Assembly: GCA_037039685.1 (NCBI GenBank)
Contig: JAWNGF010000009.1
Span: 620,001 to 684,000 of the forward strand
Reading direction: 5' to 3'
From: Ceratobasidium sp. AG-K
Taxonomy: Eukaryota > Basidiomycota > Agaricomycetes > Cantharellales > Ceratobasidiaceae
Length of the DNA stretch: 64,000 nt
Shown here: positions 61,701 to 64,000 of the stretch, piece after piece
How the letters are laid out: every line of letters starts with the position of its first letter
Position numbering within the stretch: position 1 is the first letter of the stretch
The notes under the pieces: model-generated
Seen by the model: only the letters and a program-made list of their open reading frames with translations
What the model was told of the DNA's origin: nothing
The model's database searches: none
Translations under genes and position numbers: made by a program

Positions 61701-63738
61701 GACATGGGCTCTCTCGCACACACTACGGTTCTCAATACAAGTCGTATGGCGTTCCTCTCTTCTTCTTCCAGGACCACGTCGTCTTCATCCAAGGCTACTA
61801 GCAGAATTGTCGCGTACAGGTCATCGAGATCCTTGTATCTCTTGCTCGACTGCCCTTGGCCGGTGTGCTGTGGGTTGGCCGTCAAGGCTCTGTTCAGCCG
61901 TTCGATAGGGTTCGTGGACGCCTTGCGAGGAAGGATGTATCGCACCGCAGTCGCCGCATATATGAACAGCTTGCCAGCCCGTTTTGTCAGCAGCTCGATC
62001 TGGTCGTCGGTAGGCGGTGGGTTCATCGGGCTCAGTGCCGCTGTGAGGTACTTCTTGATGTCTTCTTCGACGATCGACAGCTCGATGTCATGCAGGTGCA
62101 GCACTGTCGGAGAGTAGCCGCTTCCTGACGACATCGGGTCTCGGATTGCAGGCTCGGGTCGACTGGTGACGAAGAACCGGATAGGCAGACTTGCCACATG
62201 CTGCAAAAGTACCCCGAGGATCAGCCGCACCCCATAGTCTTCCGCGCATTCGTCCAGCGCGTCGATCACCACCACCACTCCATCTAGCCTAGTGACACTG
62301 TCCGCCTGCATCGGTTCATGCACAAGCGTCTCGAACTGGTCACGCGCATCCAGCTTGCCAGCATCCACATCCTGCTCCAGGGCCTTGCATAGCGCTGCTT
62401 GGAACCCTGGTGAGTACTTGGCCAGCTGGTATGCGATCGTCGGCACGATGCGCCTGAAGTCACGGCACGAAGGTGACGCGCGAGAGCAGAAGAAGCTGGC
62501 GCCGAGCTGCTGGTTTTGCCTGAGCCACTCGCACAGACTGTATGCGATGGTTGTCTTTCCTGTTCCTGCCATGCCGTTCATCCAGTAGACCTTTGCTCCG
62601 TTCGGGTCATGCACCCAGTCTCTAAGATCTTGCTGTAGCCTTTCGCGCGTTTGAGCAGTACACCCGTGGCGCTTTGACGCTGAGTCGCCAAAGTTGTAGA
62701 CGGCGCCGTCGACTGGTGACAAGCCCTTGAGCAGCGCCATCTATCTCATGGGTGTGAGCGCATGTATAACTAGTGGTGCTCCCTGCCTACCACATGCTGC
62801 TTGTTGGCCTTTCTCAGCGCCTGCAGGCTGATCTCGCTCTGTTTGATGCTCAGACCGAGGAGCTGTTCCCGAAGCGTGACTCACTGACCTGTAACTGTCG
62901 GAAGAGTGCCTTGATTCGACGATACCGCTTGACGACGTCCTCCTTGTCCCGAGTGGACTCGAGCAGTCGTCTACCTTGACCACGATCTTGTTTTTTGCTG
63001 ACTTCATCTGCCTCGGCCTTGATGGATCTTCATAACCGGCCTCAGCCTTGGGCGCATACATAGACATAAGTCGCTTACAGCGCAATGCGTTCGGCACTTC
63101 CGCTAGGATCTTCTGAGCCGAGCTCGGACACATACTGATCTAGAGTGCGTAACATGGCTGCAAGCCCGGTCGCGAGCCTCTCATAGTCCTCTGTATTCGT
63201 CGCAGTTGCCTGCACTCGCCCAGGTCAGGACTTGCCACCTCACGATCTTGTGAGCACGGCGTACCTGCACGACATCTGCCCAGTCGATGAGTTGGTTGAC
63301 TGCCAGACCGAGGGGAGGAAACACCTCTGTGGTCTTGCCCAAACCTCTGAGCGCCGTATCCAGACCCAGCCACGCCGCATCCTTACGACCGCCGCCTCTT
63401 CCGGTATTAGAAATTCCAGAGCCAGCCAGTGCTGTGACTTTCGCTGCTTCCGACGTCGAGCTTGTAACGGTCGTCGATAGTCCAGTTGACTGATCATGGC
63501 TGCTTGTGCCGGTCCCTTCAGCAGTGACAGGTTGAGTCCCTAGTGACACGTCGGGGGCTATGGACGAAGTAGGAGAGACAGATTCACTACGACCAGGTGG
63601 GACAGATGCACTTTCGGCACCTGGAGGGGCCAGCAACGACGAGGGTTGTATTGCGCTTTTCACTCGATCGACACCACGGCGAATGGTCTTGCTTAAGTGC
63701 TTTCGCTTTGACTCTTTTGCAGGTGGAGTAGACGACAT
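58740..63738 (-). pseudogene. NLR gene 4: NACHT-WD40 protein with three frame breaks
   Basis: Same six-exon plan: 63738-63265, 63209-63079, 63027-62889, 62838-62791, 62740-61191, 61143-58740, all splice sites in phase. NACHT motifs intact (GMAGTGKTT, VVVVIDALDE, RFFVTSRPEP). Three single-base indels against the paralogues: a missing base at about 61298 (AAGCTAGCCAC versus AAGCTGGACCAC), an extra base at about 59805 (WD40 repeat 9), and an extra base at about 59338 (GTCTATCTCAAT versus GTCTATTCAAT, repeat 13). Homology resumes in the new frame each time. The first exon resembles gene 1 (SSHDQ, STTVTSSTSEAAK, LGLDTALRG), while the tail is almost identical to gene 3. Likely a pseudogene, or a good gene with indel errors. 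Confidence 0.86.
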
Positions 63739-63850
63739 GGTGGTCGATCACTATGTCGTAAGCGTTACAGTTGCACTGGACAACCGAAATGAGGGGGTAT
63801 ATCGGTATGATCGTGATACACGAGGTTGACTCTGGATAAGATAGGCTGAT
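63739..63850 (-). promoter_or_regulatory. Conserved proximal promoter/5' leader of NLR gene 4
   Basis: Coding-strand blocks TATCTTATCCAGAGTCAACC, CTCGTGTATCACGATCATAC, CCGATATACC and CTGTAACGCTTACGACATAG precede the ATG, as in the other NLR genes, with TCACGTGTGATGGTGTATC further upstream as in gene 1. Confidence 0.6.
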
Positions 63851-64000
63851 ACACCATCACACGTGACTAGCGCATTTGACCCGTCACTTTTGTTTCTGCC
63901 CTTGCGCGGAACCTTCACCTATATCACAAGCACAGGGAAACGCGTGATTCATTTGGCCCGTCTAGTCAAACCCATCGACAGCGATATGCAACCTAGAAGT
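63851..64000. other. Right-edge intergenic DNA
   Basis: Continues the upstream region of NLR gene 4, with a CACGTG core near 63862. No gene recognised before the edge. Confidence 0.4.

Overview
The window looks like nuclear DNA of a filamentous basidiomycete, most likely an Agaricomycete of the Rhizoctonia/Ceratobasidiaceae type. The support is the very short (about 45-65 nt) GT-AG introns in nearly every gene, compact housekeeping genes, and a family of NACHT-WD40 proteins of the kind abundant in that group. The species name is an inference from protein style, not from a search.

Layout. (a) 1-4.6 kb: the first fungal NLR gene (minus strand, cut by the left edge). (b) 5.2-32.3 kb: a mostly ordinary gene region: a BAHD-type acyltransferase, POB3 (FACT subunit), alpha-actinin, a secreted GH43-like enzyme, a long RA-PH domain scaffold protein, a U6 snRNA on its own in a gene-poor stretch of old degenerate repeats, the beta subunit of SNF1/AMPK, and one unrecognised multi-exon gene. 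(c) 32.5-63.8 kb: an accessory block built from three more NLR genes (two plus, one minus), two copies of a PPWD1-type WD40-cyclophilin gene, an F-box/LRR-like gene, remnants of a small gene that trails each NLR, and several mobile elements.

The NLR genes share one six-exon architecture: an N-terminal helical region (possible cell-death trigger), a coiled-coil linker in small exons, a NACHT ATPase with intact Walker A and B motifs, and 14 WD40 repeats followed by a conserved C-terminal tail. The visible part of gene 1 is intact. Gene 2 has two single-base frame breaks, gene 3 has one in a G run, and gene 4 has three. They are either decaying genes or carry sequencing indels; the sequence alone cannot decide. 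Gene 4 is a mosaic: its 5' end resembles gene 1 and its last exon is almost identical to gene 3.

Genes 2 and 3, each followed by a small gene and a PPWD1 copy, form a tandem duplication with a period of about 12.4 kb. The PPWD1 parts are almost identical including introns while the NLR parts and spacers have diverged, which points to gene conversion, a later event, or haplotype mis-joining. PPWD1 copy B has lost a 3' splice site. Between the two units lies a nest of elements: a long-armed TIR transposon with TA target duplication, interrupted by a 5'-truncated LINE with a poly(A) tail and 15-bp target duplication, holding another inverted-repeat element in its loop, next to a 166-bp MITE that abuts the promoter of NLR gene 3.

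The most interesting system is the NLR array itself (candidate fungal innate immunity or incompatibility receptors with shared promoters), together with the signs of duplication, conversion, transposon insertion and loss around it.
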